NCBI RefSeq assembly: GCF_018861025.1
Contig: NZ_JAHKQH010000037.1
Span: 1 to 64,000 of the forward strand
DNA length: 64,000 nucleotides
Reading direction: 5' to 3'
Source of the DNA: Psychrosphaera sp. B3R10
Lineage (GTDB): Bacteria; Pseudomonadota; Gammaproteobacteria; Enterobacterales; Alteromonadaceae
The notes under the pieces were generated by a model. It ran no database searches. It was given only the letters and a program-made list of their open reading frames with translations, and had not been told where the DNA came from. This document shows, piece by piece, positions 42,951 through 52,785 of the stretch. The translations under genes were made by a program, and so were the position numbers. How positions within the stretch are numbered: the stretch's first letter is position 1; each line of letters opens with the position of its first letter.

Positions 42951-43343
42951 TTTAGCTTTATTATTTATTATGACGGATACATTTTATTCATATTTTGCAG
43001 GTGACATTTATTGTCTCTACTTTTAGCAAATTATCGCTAACGCCCAACAGAGCTTAACAGATAAACCTTTAATACAAATTTCTTAGGTGTATTTAGGTAC
43101 TTATTTACCAAATAGTCAATTGAACTATAAGAAAACGCAAATTAAAAACAATATATCGCAAGATATACTTATTTTTGTCACTCGCTGGGGATGTAATTTA
43201 CCGACAAAATTAGGTCGATTTATTATGTTTTTGAGTTTGAAACTTGTCTTTTTTTTTAATCCTGATTATCGCTATACCTTTTCTAAATTCATCTCTATAT
43301 AGTTTGAAAAGACATAATTATAATAATATTTGTGAGTAGAAAA
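42951..43343. other. Divergent promoter region between TBDR and CBM lipoprotein
   Basis: This AT-rich region of about 390 bases should hold two promoters. A 16-base palindrome (TATATC-GCAA-GATATA, 43152-43167) is present and could be a regulatory site. I see no gene. Confidence 0.5.
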
Positions 43344-45353
43344 ATGATAAGTACAAATTATAAAATTGGTTTATTGAGTTCTTTAATCGCATTGTCAATT
43401 ACAGGTTGTTCTCTAGAATTGGAAGATGAGGAAATTAATGTAACCCCGCGTTATGCTGATGTGGTTATTGCACCAGTTAGTGATGACGTAGACACTGGAG
43501 CGGGCTCTGACAAATTATCGTTAGATAATGCAGACTTGGAAACCGGTAGCACCGACCCATGGTTCGGGAACGGTCCAGCTGTGTTGACCATCGAACAAAC
43601 TGAAGTCAAAGCAGGGTCATTTAGTTTAAAAGTAACCGATAGAACAGATGGATGGAATGGTGCCGCTATTTCCTTTGGCGACAAGCTAATTGTCGGCCAC
43701 ACTTACTCTGTTTCTGTTTGGGTTAAAATGGCAAATGTTGACTCATCTAATGTTTCATTGACAGTCAAAGTCGCGGACGACGATGGTGATCATTATAACG
43801 GTATAGGGTCAACGATAGCGACAAACACCGATTGGGTTGAGCTAACGGGTGAATATACTCATGCGCCAATAGGAACTGAAACTGCAGAACCTTACATTTA
43901 TATCGAAGGTGCAGACGCTGGCGTTGAATATTATGTCGATTCGTTAGTGGTTATCGATAATGATTTCGAACCAGGTGGCGCTGTAGATACGAGCGTCGCA
44001 CTTGATAACTCAGGTTTTGAGTCTGGCGTTCAAGCCCCGTGGACAACTCAAGGCGATGCGATGTTAACGCTTGAGCCGACAGAAGTTAAAGAAGGGAGTT
44101 TTAGTGCGTTGATAACCGGTCGTTCTTCAGGCTGGCATGCTCCTATCTATACAATTACAGACAAATTAGTTGTTGGCGACACATATTACTTTTCAATATG
44201 GGTGAAGTTAGTCGAAGAGACAGCGGAAAACATGAAGTTAAGTTTAAAAGTTGTTGATGACAGCGGCGATAACTACATAACAATTGCCAATGCATCGGTT
44301 GATAATACGGCATGGGTTGAATTAACCGCCGAATATATTCACGCGTCAGATGGTCCTGAAACACAAGTGATTGTTTATGTTGAAAGCGACTCTCCAACAG
44401 CATCTTATTATATAGACTCACTAAAAATTGATGGTGAGGCCGTAGTCGTTCCAACCAATATTTTACCAAATGGTGACTTTGAATTGGGTGCCGGTGACAG
44501 TTTTGAAAACTGGGGGGCTTGGAATGGTTCAGTAAATGTTACTGCTGAAACAACTGATGTTCATGGTGGTAACCGCGGTGTGAAAGTGGTTGGTACCGGC
44601 ACGAATCCTTGGGATGTACAATTAGGAAGTGACGCTGTAGAAACAGTTGTTGGCAATGAATATGTGCTTTCAATGTGGATTAAAGGGGAAGAAGACGGAG
44701 GTGTAGTTCGCTTCTCTACAAGCAGTGAAGCTGGTGCACTTTATGGTGCTGATGAAACGATTGGGACATCATGGCAACAAGTGACCTGGACATTTGCAGC
44801 GAACGATGTTGCAACTCAAGTTGTTCTGGATTTAGGAGCGTCTGCAGTTACTTATCTAATTGATGATGTTGAACTTATTCCTGTTGCAGCCGAACCGGCT
44901 TACATGTTATCGGCTGATACAGTCTTGTTAAACGGTGACTTAGAACTAGGTACAGAAAATGACTTTGATAATTGGGGCAAGTGGAACAATGGTGATGGCA
45001 TTGTGCAAGAACTTACTGAAGTTCACAGTGGTGCACGTTCAGCCAAAGTGACTAATGGCAGTGACTTTAACGCCGAGTATCAATCGCAACTTGTTAGTGA
45101 TGAAACCACTTTAGTTGTCGGCACTACTTATAGTGCATCGGTTTGGATAAAAGGAACCGTTGATGGCGAAGTTCGTTTTTCTACCAATGAAACTACGCCG
45201 CAATATGGCGCTACAGCTATGGTTACCGCTGATTGGTCTCAAGTCGTTTGGGAGTTTACCGCAACTGAGGAAGTGACTAGGCTCGTTTTTGACTTAGGTA
45301 AAACGCCAGACGCAGTTTATTACGTCGATGACTTTGAATTAGTGGCTAAATAG
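43344..45353 (+). CDS. Lipoprotein with four carbohydrate-binding modules
   Basis: I choose the ATG at 43344; a GTG at 43332 is possible. The 669-residue protein has a lipobox LSITGC with C22 as the lipid site. Four beta-sandwich modules of the CBM4/9/22 type follow, at roughly 58-205, 222-365, 375-515 and 525-669. Each starts with a variant of LDNxxxExG and ends with YYxDSxxxxx. Modules 1-2 are alike, and modules 3-4 form a second pair. There is no catalytic domain. It would act as a surface glycan-binding protein that feeds the TBDR. Confidence 0.87.
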   Translation: MISTNYKIGLLSSLIALSITGCSLELEDEEINVTPRYADVVIAPVSDDVDTGAGSDKLSLDNADLETGSTDPWFGNGPAVLTIEQTEVKAGSFSLKVTDRTDGWNGAAISFGDKLIVGHTYSVSVWVKMANVDSSNVSLTVKVADDDGDHYNGIGSTIATNTDWVELTGEYTHAPIGTETAEPYIYIEGADAGVEYYVDSLVVIDNDFEPGGAVDTSVALDNSGFESGVQAPWTTQGDAMLTLEPTEVKEGSFSALITGRSSGWHAPIYTITDKLVVGDTYYFSIWVKLVEETAENMKLSLKVVDDSGDNYITIANASVDNTAWVELTAEYIHASDGPETQVIVYVESDSPTASYYIDSLKIDGEAVVVPTNILPNGDFELGAGDSFENWGAWNGSVNVTAETTDVHGGNRGVKVVGTGTNPWDVQLGSDAVETVVGNEYVLSMWIKGEEDGGVVRFSTSSEAGALYGADETIGTSWQQVTWTFAANDVATQVVLDLGASAVTYLIDDVELIPVAAEPAYMLSADTVLLNGDLELGTENDFDNWGKWNNGDGIVQELTEVHSGARSAKVTNGSDFNAEYQSQLVSDETTLVVGTTYSASVWIKGTVDGEVRFSTNETTPQYGATAMVTADWSQVVWEFTATEEVTRLVFDLGKTPDAVYYVDDFELVAK

Positions 45354-45386
45354 TCAATTGGCTATTTAGCCCTAATACATAATCAT

Positions 45387-45424
45387 AAAAACTCTTAATT
45401 TATTAGTAAATTAAGAGTTTTTTT
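45387..45424 (+). terminator. Rho-independent terminator after the CBM lipoprotein
   Basis: A long AT-rich stem (AAACTCTTAATTTA/TAAATTAAGAGTTT) with a 4-base loop is followed by a T-run. It separates this gene from the next CBM gene. Confidence 0.88.
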
Positions 45425-45450
45425 ACTTTATCAAGAGAAGAGATGATCTT

Positions 45451-46602
45451 ATGAATCAATACAAACAAAAGTTAAAGCGCGCAGCTCAAAATATTTCATT
45501 GGCTATAATGTTTGGCATTTCTTGCTTAATAACTGCGCACGCCGCTGATTTCTCAATTACGGTAAAAACCAAGACAATAAATGGCGACCAGTACAACAAC
45601 GTTGCCACAAAAAGTATTACGGGAGACCACTGGGAGCTAATTTCAGGGCACTATAAACATAGTAACGACAAAGACCTTGCCAGTCCGTATCTGTATATCG
45701 AAGGGCCCAACAAAGGCATCAATTATTATATCGACAGCCTCGTAGTGGTAGATTTAAATTCAGAGCTATCTGGCTCGGCAGAGAATCTAACCGATAATTC
45801 AGGTTTGGAAACCGGATCTGTGTCACCTTGGTTTAAAAATGGTGATATAAAATTAGCCCTTGAAAATGCAATTGTTAACGATGGTAAGTACAGTTTAAAG
45901 GTCAGTCAACGAACCGATAATTGGAATGGGGCCGCAATCGCGTTTAATAGAGCTCTAATCAGCGGTCATACTTATAAAATATCAGCTTGGGTTAAATTAG
46001 CTAAATCTGAGGCCACAGTAAAAACCGTGCAAAAAAGCAATCCTTCCTCAGTAAACAGTAATTATGTTTATTTTACCGACGGTAAACCAACAGGCGAATG
46101 GGGAATAGTGCTCGGCGATAGCAGTGACTGGACAAAAGGCATCAAAAATAACACCGGGTCATCAGCCGATAAGCAACTAGCGGTAAAACCTGCAACGTAT
46201 AAAGTGGCTAATGATGCGATAAATATCAAGTGGGCTCGTAAAAAAGGCAAGGGGCAGTTTGCGATTTACGGTGCAAACATTGATCTATCTTCGTTGCAAG
46301 ATTCAGTGGCTTTAACGATGGAAGTTAAAGTCATCAGAAAACCTAAAAAGAGCGTCCAGTTTGGTCTAGACTGCGGATATCCATGCCGTGGTGAAATGAA
46401 CATTCAAAAAATGTTTAGAGGTCTACCAAAAGGTGAATGGGTGACGTTTCCTATTCCACTCAACTGTTTTGTCGCCCAGGGGCTTGATGCCAGTAGAATA
46501 AATGGCCCATTATTGATCGCGTCCGACGGTTCATTTGAAATTGAAATCGCGGATGTACGCATGGAGCAATTACCTGAGGGCGCACCAACCTGCGCAAACT
46601 AG
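45451..46602 (+). CDS. Mosaic secreted protein: half-CBMs plus ExoP-C-type domain
   Basis: The 383-residue protein has a signal peptide ending at AHAAD. Residues 32-105 match only the second half of a CBM from the neighbouring lipoprotein (HWELISGHYKHS, PYLYIEGPNKGINYYIDSLVVVD). Residues 113-190 match only the first half (DNSGLETGSVSPW to YKISAWVKL). The C-terminal part (about 200-380) resembles the galactose-binding-like domain found at the end of ExoP-type GH3 glucosidases (FGLDCGYPCRGEM, PLNCFVAQGLDASRINGP). It has no catalytic domain. It may be a circularly permuted module or a deletion remnant. Confidence 0.72.
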   Translation: MNQYKQKLKRAAQNISLAIMFGISCLITAHAADFSITVKTKTINGDQYNNVATKSITGDHWELISGHYKHSNDKDLASPYLYIEGPNKGINYYIDSLVVVDLNSELSGSAENLTDNSGLETGSVSPWFKNGDIKLALENAIVNDGKYSLKVSQRTDNWNGAAIAFNRALISGHTYKISAWVKLAKSEATVKTVQKSNPSSVNSNYVYFTDGKPTGEWGIVLGDSSDWTKGIKNNTGSSADKQLAVKPATYKVANDAINIKWARKKGKGQFAIYGANIDLSSLQDSVALTMEVKVIRKPKKSVQFGLDCGYPCRGEMNIQKMFRGLPKGEWVTFPIPLNCFVAQGLDASRINGPLLIASDGSFEIEIADVRMEQLPEGAPTCAN

Positions 46603-46621
46603 ATAGCTTTTAATTAGATTC

Positions 46622-46653
46622 GCTGAGTATTGACGTTATGTTCAATACTCAGC
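46622..46653. terminator. Hairpin between convergent genes
   Basis: A perfect 12-base stem (GCTGAGTATTGA/TCAATACTCAGC) with an 8-base loop lies 20 bases after the mosaic gene and 98 bases past the end of the repeat lipoprotein. It has no strong T-run but may work for both. Confidence 0.5.
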
Positions 46654-46750
46654 ATCAGAGGTTTAATAAACCAACCAACATCAACTCACTTATTAACATC
46701 AAAGCGTTTGACGGTAGATGTTAGGCGTTCAATAAACATCAAACTTAACG

Positions 46751-49033
46751 TTAATTAAAGGGGTTGAACTCAGGCGGTAGCGTGCCGCAACTAAGGGTAA
46801 ACATAGCACCTTCTTCATAGGGTTCGCCGAGTACGGTTTTCTTAACTTGGGATACTACCCAACCACTGATATCTTGCTTAAAGCTAGAGTTACAGAACAT
46901 TTTATTCATAGACCAGACACTAGACACATCCCACGAACCAATATTTTGGTTGAATTTAGATTCGGCAAACATGCTATACGCTCGATTCAGATTAGAGACA
47001 TCCCAAGAACTAATATCTTGATTGAAAACAGAACGTTGAAACATACTTTCCATATATTTTACATTAGAGACATCCCATAAGCTGATGTCTAGGTTAAAAA
47101 CTGACCCTAAAAACATTGAACTCATATCAGTTACAATAGAAACGTCCCAAGAGCTTATGTCTTTATTAAAAACAGAATCTTGGAACATACCGTCCATATA
47201 TTTCACATTAGAGACATCCCAATTTCCAATGTCCTGATTGAATACTGAGCTTTCGAACATTCTAGCCATACTTTTTACATTAGAAACATCCCAATTTCCA
47301 ATGTCCTGATTGAATGCAGAGCTTCTGAACATTCCAGCCATAAGCTCTACATTAGAGACATCCCAATTTCCAATGTCCTGATTGAATGCAGAGCTTCTGA
47401 ACATTCCACCCATATATTTCACATTAGAGATATCCCAAGAGCTGATGTCTTGATTAAAAGGGGTAGCTGAAAACATTCCACCCATATTTTCTACATTAGA
47501 GATATCCCAAGAGCTGATGTCTTGATTAAAAGGGGTAGCTGAAAACATTCCACCCATATTAGTTACATTAACGACATCCCAATTGCTAATGTCTTGATTA
47601 AAAAGGGTAGCTGAAAACATTGCACTCATATCAGTTACATTAGCGACATCCCAAGAGCTGATGTCTTGATTAAAAGGGGTAGCTGAAAACATTGCACTCA
47701 TATCAGTTACATTAGCGACATCCCAAGAGCCGATGTCTTGATCAAAAGGGCTAGCTGAAAACATTTCACTCATATCAGTCACGTTAAAGACAACCCAAGG
47801 ACGAATGTTTTGATTGAATTCTGAGTCTTTGAACATTTCACTCATATCAGTCACATTAAATACATCCCACGAACCTATGTTTTGATTGAACTTTGATCCT
47901 TTGAACATTTCACTCATATCAGTCACATTAGATACATCCCACGAACCTATGTGCTGATTGAACTTTGATTCTTTGAACATTTCACTCATATTAGTCACAT
48001 TAGCGACATCCCAAGAGTCGATATCTTGATTAAATTCTGAGTTTTTGAACATTTCACCCATATTAGTCACATTAGAGACATCCCACGAGCCTATGTCCTG
48101 ATTAAATTCTGAGTTTTTGAACATTTCACTCATATTCGCCACATTAGAGACATCCCACGACCCAATGTCCTGGTTGAACTTAGAATCTTTGAACATTTCA
48201 CTCATATCAGTCACATTAGAGACATCCCAAGCGCCAATATCTTGATCGAAACTTGACTCGTTGAACATTAATTTCATGCTAGTCATACTAGAGACATCCC
48301 AAGAATTAATGTTTTGATTAAACAGTGAAGAAGTAAACATCCTGCTAGCACTTTTCAAATTAGAGACATCCCATGAATTAATGTCTCGATTGAATGCTGA
48401 GTAGGCAAACATTTCGTTCATATTCACCACATTTGAAACGTTCCAATCACCAATATCTTGTTTGAATTGACTATTATAAAACATACGCTCCATATTAGTC
48501 ACATTAGAAACATCCCAAGAGCCGATATCTTGGTTAAATCTTTCATTGGAAAACATTTCACTCATATCAGTCACTTTAGAAACATCCCAAGCGCTAATAT
48601 CTTGATTAAAATCTGCTGAATTGAACATTCCCGACATGTTTGTTACATTTGATACGTCCCAGGATGTAATATCAGGAACGTATTGTGCATTTATAAACAT
48701 CCATTTCAAGTTAGTGACTTTGGTCGTTATAACGGTATGTAAATCGGCTTTATCATAGTCTCGAATGGTTTTGTCATCTACTATGGTGTATTCGACCCCA
48801 TTGATTAATTGAGTTTTCCCCACACTTGCTTCATCAACTGCAACAATGGTTATGCCATTCTCTGCGAGGTAGGCATAGGCAGATAGTTCAGGGTTATGTG
48901 GGAAGGGATCCAAACTGTCGATAACGCCATCGTTGTCAGAATCGATATCAGTTTCTTGGTCCGGCTTACTGTCAGAGGAGCAGCCAAAAAGGAACAGGGG
49001 AATTGCAATTAACCATAGTATTTTCAAAGTCAT
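46751..49033 (-). CDS. DUF285 (BspA-like) lipoprotein with 26 tandem repeats
   Basis: The 760-residue protein has a lipobox LFLFGC with C18. An acidic [15 protein letters not shown] calcium-binding-type segment (31-45) comes next, then 26 repeats of 24 residues (about 119-733). The consensus is [24 protein letters not shown]. DUF285 repeats form leucine-rich-repeat-like solenoids and are found in surface proteins. It lies on the minus strand after a halogenase, with a gap of about 270 bases. It might be an adhesin or a polysaccharide-binding surface protein, but no direct evidence shows this. Confidence 0.88.
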   Translation of the reverse strand: MTLKILWLIAIPLFLFGCSSDSKPDQETDIDSDNDGVIDSLDPFPHNPELSAYAYLAENGITIVAVDEASVGKTQLINGVEYTIVDDKTIRDYDKADLHTVITTKVTNLKWMFINAQYVPDITSWDVSNVTNMSGMFNSADFNQDISAWDVSKVTDMSEMFSNERFNQDIGSWDVSNVTNMERMFYNSQFKQDIGDWNVSNVVNMNEMFAYSAFNRDINSWDVSNLKSASRMFTSSLFNQNINSWDVSSMTSMKLMFNESSFDQDIGAWDVSNVTDMSEMFKDSKFNQDIGSWDVSNVANMSEMFKNSEFNQDIGSWDVSNVTNMGEMFKNSEFNQDIDSWDVANVTNMSEMFKESKFNQHIGSWDVSNVTDMSEMFKGSKFNQNIGSWDVFNVTDMSEMFKDSEFNQNIRPWVVFNVTDMSEMFSASPFDQDIGSWDVANVTDMSAMFSATPFNQDISSWDVANVTDMSAMFSATLFNQDISNWDVVNVTNMGGMFSATPFNQDISSWDISNVENMGGMFSATPFNQDISSWDISNVKYMGGMFRSSAFNQDIGNWDVSNVELMAGMFRSSAFNQDIGNWDVSNVKSMARMFESSVFNQDIGNWDVSNVKYMDGMFQDSVFNKDISSWDVSIVTDMSSMFLGSVFNLDISLWDVSNVKYMESMFQRSVFNQDISSWDVSNLNRAYSMFAESKFNQNIGSWDVSSVWSMNKMFCNSSFKQDISGWVVSQVKKTVLGEPYEEGAMFTLSCGTLPPEFNPFN
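46835..48679 (-). repeat. 72-base coding tandem repeat, about 26 units
   Basis: The repeat encodes the 24-residue DUF285 unit. Several adjacent units around 47430-47760 are almost identical at DNA level, which suggests recent expansion and possible copy-number change between strains. Confidence 0.9.
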
Positions 49034-49114
49034 AATCCTTTATTATTATCATTAAAAATTATACTAGGCAGTGTGTAGAAGTTAGTCAATAGTACACGCG
49101 GTGCATTAGTTTCG

Positions 49115-49142
49115 GTTGTTAGTTGTTAGTTGTTAGTTGTTT
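49115..49142. repeat. 7-base tandem repeat GTTGTTA, about 4 units
   Basis: Four units (last with one change) lie about 80 bases upstream of the repeat-lipoprotein start. Slippage could alter promoter spacing, but the distance to any promoter is not known. Confidence 0.75.
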
Positions 49143-49304
49143 GTTTTTTGTCAATATTACTTTACGTCGTAAAGACGGCATCTTTTCGATGGTTATATTA
49201 AATAACTGTGGCTCATAATTGCCTTACTTAACCAAGTAACGGGGGCATGTCTATTTAGACTAATCCTGTTGCAATATTGTGACTGCATTTAGGATTGGCA
49301 TAAG

Positions 49305-50801
49305 TTAGTTTTTAATTTCTGGTGCTTGGCAATAATGTTTAACAAACTCCTGATGAGTGGGCAGTTGGTCTACTGCCGATGTAATTGAATGCTTCAACCC
49401 TGTCAGGAACTTTTCTAGCTCTTGGTCACTCATCGTTTTAACCATGTGGTGGTACTGTTTAGGGGCTATGCCTTGCCCCAACATCACTTGAACCCAAGAG
49501 TCGACTCTGAATAACTCACCGTCTGACTGAAACGCACGACCACCGTCTTTAAATAAATTAATCCTGTGTGACAAGGTCTTAGGTACTTCCATATCTTTGC
49601 AATAACGCCAAAACGGGCTGTCGTCACGTTGCGTTACGTGATAATGCAAAATGATAAAGTCGCGTATTTTTTCAAGCTCCACTGCAGCTTGTTGGTTGTA
49701 TTCATCAATAACTTCATCTGTGATGCCACCAAAGGGAAATAGCTTCATTAAGCGAATGGTTGCCATCATAAAAAGATGGATACTGGTTGATTCCAAAGGC
49801 TCAACAAACCCACTGGAAAGTCCCATTGCAATACAGTTTTTATTCCAATTTTTCCGTCGTCGACCGGTTCGGTATTTGATCACTTTGGGTTTGGTAATTG
49901 GCGGTCCATCAATGTTATCTAAAAGTTGTTTTATGGCTTCTTCATCCGACATATATTGACTGCAAAACACTAATCCATTACCTACTCTATGTTGTAATGG
50001 AATTTGCCACTGCCAGCCCGCGCTGTGGGCAATAGACCGCGTATACGGAACTGCAGGACCTGTCGACGCGGTTTGCACAGCGACAGCACTATCACATGGC
50101 AACCAATGTGACCAATCTTCGTACCCTGTGTGCAGCGCTTTTTCGATGAGTAAACCTCGAAAACCTGTACAGTCAATAAATAGGTCACCTTCGATGGCTT
50201 GACCGGAGCCCAATGTAATAGCGCTTATGCCGCCAGTTGTTTGGTCTTTCAGTACATCTACAATTTTACCTTCGATGCGAGTAATACCTCTATCTTCACT
50301 GAATTTTCGTAAAAATCGACCGTATAAAGTTGCATCCATATGATAGGCATAGTTTATTTTTGACTTAGCCGAGGTGGCAAATTTGCCTGCTTTGGCTGCT
50401 TGTAATTCATAACAATAGTCACCAAATGGCGCATCGATGCCTTTTTCTAACCCATGTAGCCAAAAGTCATGGAATTCACCCAAGTAAAAGTCTTTACCTG
50501 TGATCCCAAATGAATGTATGTATTTATCACCAATTTGGCCCCAATTTTCAAATGAAATACCTAACTTGAAGGTGGCTTGCGTGGCTCGCATCACTTCCTG
50601 TTCGTCGATACCTAAAAACTTATGGAAGGTCCTCATGGGCGGTATGGTCGCTTCACCTACGCCTATCGTGCCGATGTCATCCGATTCGACTAGGACAATG
50701 TCGAGTACTTTTCCAAGTTGTTTAGTTAAGGCTGCTGCGGCTATCCATCCGGAGGTTCCGCCACCTGCGATGACGACTTTTTTAATTGGTTTTGTTGCCA
50801 T
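49305..50801 (-). CDS. Tryptophan-halogenase-family flavoprotein, xylan locus copy 2
   Basis: I choose the ATG at 50801, which fits the family N-terminus; a TTG at 50834 would add 11 residues. The 498-residue protein has GGGTSGW at 13-19, lysine candidate K79 in QATFKLGISF, WQWQIPLQ and FVEPLESTSIH. It is clearly related to copy 1 (same motifs and length), but differs through most of the sequence. It follows the cupin-like and SapC genes on the same strand with a gap of about 90 bases. The substrate is unknown. Confidence 0.88.
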   Translation of the reverse strand: MATKPIKKVVIAGGGTSGWIAAAALTKQLGKVLDIVLVESDDIGTIGVGEATIPPMRTFHKFLGIDEQEVMRATQATFKLGISFENWGQIGDKYIHSFGITGKDFYLGEFHDFWLHGLEKGIDAPFGDYCYELQAAKAGKFATSAKSKINYAYHMDATLYGRFLRKFSEDRGITRIEGKIVDVLKDQTTGGISAITLGSGQAIEGDLFIDCTGFRGLLIEKALHTGYEDWSHWLPCDSAVAVQTASTGPAVPYTRSIAHSAGWQWQIPLQHRVGNGLVFCSQYMSDEEAIKQLLDNIDGPPITKPKVIKYRTGRRRKNWNKNCIAMGLSSGFVEPLESTSIHLFMMATIRLMKLFPFGGITDEVIDEYNQQAAVELEKIRDFIILHYHVTQRDDSPFWRYCKDMEVPKTLSHRINLFKDGGRAFQSDGELFRVDSWVQVMLGQGIAPKQYHHMVKTMSDQELEKFLTGLKHSITSAVDQLPTHQEFVKHYCQAPEIKN

Positions 50802-50891
50802 GTTTTTATTATACGAAGTCAAAATGAGTTCCAACGTTTAAAGTGAGCTTTAACTTAACCTATGTTAGCAAAGTTAGGAAATTCGCTCGGG

Positions 50892-51926
50892 TTATCGATT
50901 AAGCTTATTTAACAATTGCGCTCTGAGTTTTCTTGCCTGTAATTCGTCTATTTTTCCCAACGAACCTCTTGCCTGCTCTGGCAGGTGTTCACCCGCGTGA
51001 GTTGACTCGGAAAAAATATAATAATCAAAGACTTGCTGCCACGCCTTTTTCTCTGTTAATGGTCGATCTTTAATGCTGAGTAGGGCATGTTGTAATACGT
51101 TCATTGCTTCACCAAAGTAGTTAGGTACGTTGTTCCACCAGTAGTTAATAAGTACGTTAAACTTACTTAAGCCTTCAACTTGATGCCACCACATACGGGG
51201 CAAATACAAGGCATCCCCGGGGGTCAATTCAGCAATTTGTCCCGCTGCAATGGCGTCTTTAAAACGTGGGTATTTGTCAACGTCGGGCTCGTTAAAATCA
51301 ACCATACTGATAGCAGGACCACCTGGGTTTAACTCAAGTGGGCCTGGGTAAAGGTTATGTATTTGTTCAGGAGGGAATAATGTGAATCGACGATTACCCA
51401 CAACACAACACGCAATATTGTCTGACGTATCATAATGGCAAGCGGCGAGGGTGGCATTGCCGAGCCAAATTTTCATCTCGGGTTTTGACATCAAACCGCT
51501 GTTGATGTGTTTTGAAATATCGAGATCGTTATTTTCCCTGAGCGAAGGTAAGTGTTTATCAACAAAGCTTGAGGCAATATAATACGACGGAGTTTGAGGG
51601 GCATTCAGAGTTGCCATTATCAAGTCTAAAACCTCGCTAATTGGCATTTTTTGAGATTGATAATCGAGCTTACTAATGTCGTTATTATAAAAAAAACGAC
51701 CTTGGATTTCGGGTCTACCAATACATGCAATGGCGGGTTTGCCATTGTCGGCAGATTTTAAATAATCTATTGCTTGGCTATTTGAAGCTTGGCCCGCCTT
51801 ATATAATTCCCAGTTATTAACCAATCCTCTTAAAATAACAGGCTCGGAGGAATTCAGTATATGCTCAGGGATTTGACCTGAAGTACCGACATCAATGCTG
51901 TTTGTTTTGTTTGTTATATTTTGCAT
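50892..51926 (-). CDS. Cupin_8/JmjC-like Fe(II) oxygenase family protein
   Basis: The 344-residue protein has the cupin_8 core: ACHYDTSDNIACCVVGNRRFTLFPPEQ with the iron ligands in HYD (about residues 162-164), and YLPRMWWHQVEGL with the third ligand His. GNRRFTLFPP fits the family's 2-oxoglutarate-side motif. The N-terminus (SSEPVILRGLVNNW) is typical. Proteins of this family go with SapC and halogenase genes beside TBDRs. It may hydroxylate a protein or small molecule; the target is unknown. Confidence 0.87.
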   Translation of the reverse strand: MQNITNKTNSIDVGTSGQIPEHILNSSEPVILRGLVNNWELYKAGQASNSQAIDYLKSADNGKPAIACIGRPEIQGRFFYNNDISKLDYQSQKMPISEVLDLIMATLNAPQTPSYYIASSFVDKHLPSLRENNDLDISKHINSGLMSKPEMKIWLGNATLAACHYDTSDNIACCVVGNRRFTLFPPEQIHNLYPGPLELNPGGPAISMVDFNEPDVDKYPRFKDAIAAGQIAELTPGDALYLPRMWWHQVEGLSKFNVLINYWWNNVPNYFGEAMNVLQHALLSIKDRPLTEKKAWQQVFDYYIFSESTHAGEHLPEQARGSLGKIDELQARKLRAQLLNKLNR

Positions 51927-51983
51927 ACCCTAACTTGCCACAAGTCTTGTTCTATTACATCGAAATTAATAGATGCTGCCGAA

Positions 51984-52718
51984 TTATTCTATTAATTGGT
52001 TTTTCAAATTGATTAATTTTTGAATGTTAGAAATTGAGGCAATGATTAAAAAGGCACTTTGTAAAAAGCCTGACCGATTTAGCTTTTCAAGACTTGCGCC
52101 ATCGAGGTTTTGGAGTTTCTCTTCACTAATTGTGTAGTTGCCATTGAGTTGGTATTTTTCACCGTTATCTAACGTAAATTCAATTGTAATGGGTTCTATT
52201 AAACTGAGCTCTTCAAATGCCGCAAACATGACATTGGTCAATTTCGCGCCCTCGGTAATTCGCTTTAATGAACTTGCGCTGTTTTCCAAGTACTGACTGT
52301 TACCGCCATGCTCTAAAAATAAGGCTGTTCCGTCAGAAATATTTATTCGTGTGCTGTCCATATCAATATGGATCACTGGTGCTTTTTCGTCACCACCATC
52401 GGCTGATTGGTCTTGATAACCAATTAAAAAGGGTTCACGGGCGATAATAGCCGGGACATATTCTGCATTCCATCCAGTGGCTGTTGTAGTGTCTAAAAAC
52501 AGGTTTTCGTTTTTTTCGAAGCCTAATATAACGGTAGATAGGAACTTGTTAGTTTCAGGGTCTTTGCGAAATAAAATAGGGTACTCTTTTTGAATGTCTT
52601 CAATCTCATTAGGGAAGATAATTGTACTCGCAATGTTATTGCCGTGAGCAGCGCTATAGCGAGGATCAATTTTTAAATCTTTGTGGGTTACGTTGTTTAG
52701 CAATACATGGTTGGCCAT
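51984..52718 (-). CDS. SapC family protein
   Basis: The 244-residue protein matches the SapC family. It has KIDPRYSAAHGNNIASTIIFPNEIEDIQKEYPILFRKDPE (in pieces), then LGFEKNENLFLD, YVPAIIAREPF and the C-terminal LNGNYTISEEKLQNLDGASLEKLNRSGFLQSAFLIIASISNIQKLI (in pieces). The family name comes from a Campylobacter S-layer-linked gene, but the role is not known. In marine gammaproteobacteria it accompanies carbohydrate TBDRs. It follows the TBDR and is followed by the cupin and halogenase genes. Confidence 0.88.
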   Translation of the reverse strand: MANHVLLNNVTHKDLKIDPRYSAAHGNNIASTIIFPNEIEDIQKEYPILFRKDPETNKFLSTVILGFEKNENLFLDTTTATGWNAEYVPAIIAREPFLIGYQDQSADGGDEKAPVIHIDMDSTRINISDGTALFLEHGGNSQYLENSASSLKRITEGAKLTNVMFAAFEELSLIEPITIEFTLDNGEKYQLNGNYTISEEKLQNLDGASLEKLNRSGFLQSAFLIIASISNIQKLINLKNQLIE

Positions 52719-52785
52719 TGTTATTATTATTCCTGTATTTATAGGGCAAATCGGTTTGATTCCGCGTGCATTAATCTCGTTGTTG

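Noticed and set aside
43152-43167. TATATC-GCAA-GATATA palindrome as an operator
   Set aside because: Short and AT-rich, so chance cannot be excluded; only mentioned within the intergenic entry.
46835-48679. Regular 72-base repeats that could be taken for a CRISPR-like array
   Set aside because: The repeats are contiguous, in frame and encode the DUF285 unit; there are no unique spacers.
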